From positions 1 to 5,227 of the forward strand of contig JAPSKG010000166.1 in assembly GCA_031177795.1 (NCBI GenBank): a stretch of 5,227 nucleotides of DNA, read 5' to 3'. The notes under the pieces were generated by a model that saw only the letters and a program-made list of their open reading frames with translations, was not told the DNA's origin and made no database searches. The translations under genes were made by a program, and so were the position numbers. The DNA comes from Domibacillus sp. (GTDB lineage Bacteria; Bacillota; Bacilli; Bacillales; Domibacillaceae). Of the stretch, positions 5,177 through 5,227 are shown piece by piece; position 1 is the stretch's first letter, and the number at the start of each line of letters is the position of its first letter.

Positions 5177-5227
5177 AATAGAGAATTAGCATTATTAAGC
5201 TTTATACTAGCCGGTTCGTCTTTTCTG
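5177..5227. other. Right edge, unassigned
   Basis: Fifty bases with no start codon backed by a ribosome binding site. On the - strand two frames stop here (TAG near 5207, TAA near 5202), which would fit the last codons of a convergent gene lying to the right, but too little is visible to call one. Confidence 0.3.

Overview
The window looks like a low-GC Gram-positive chromosome, most likely a member of the Bacillaceae. The reasons are the strong AGGAGG-type ribosome binding sites, TTG starts, U-tract terminators, Bacillus-type LexA boxes (GAAC-N4-GTTC), a YolD plus UvrX/YqjW-type polymerase pair, and proteins resembling Bacillus YjlB and YisB. No rRNA, tRNA, CRISPR array or insertion sequence is visible.

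Layout from left to right. (1) Positions 2-1792, + strand: the 3' part of a membrane-anchored GGDEF-EAL cyclic-di-GMP protein whose sensor domain runs off the left edge. (2) Positions 1841-1871: a bidirectional terminator between this gene and the convergent operon to its right. (3) Positions 3516-1899, - strand: a two-gene SOS-type operon. A YolD-like protein is followed, with an 11-base overlap, by a Y-family translesion DNA polymerase. Two LexA-like boxes sit just upstream, at 3533-3544 (perfect) and 3567-3578 (one mismatch). (4) Positions 3803-3633, - strand: a 56-residue unrecognised protein with a TTG start and an excellent ribosome binding site. (5) Positions 3804-3968: a divergent intergenic region holding a possible 16-residue basic peptide ORF and a candidate sigma-B promoter. 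(6) Positions 3969-4469, + strand: a YjlB-like cupin with its own terminator. (7) Positions 4561-4932, + strand: a promoter-like TATAAT, a possible 20-codon leader ORF and a small zinc-binding HNH protein. A speculative basic ORF overlaps its 3' end. (8) Positions 5131-5176: a strong hairpin terminator, then an unassigned right edge.

The genes appear to be independent housekeeping or stress units rather than one system. They cover second-messenger signalling, DNA-damage tolerance (YolD and polymerase under LexA), a probable general-stress cupin, and a stand-alone HNH protein. I found no convincing new multi-gene system. The parts most worth a second look are the small ORFs (3633-3803, 3859-3909, 4596-4658, 4910-5047) and the paired SOS boxes.
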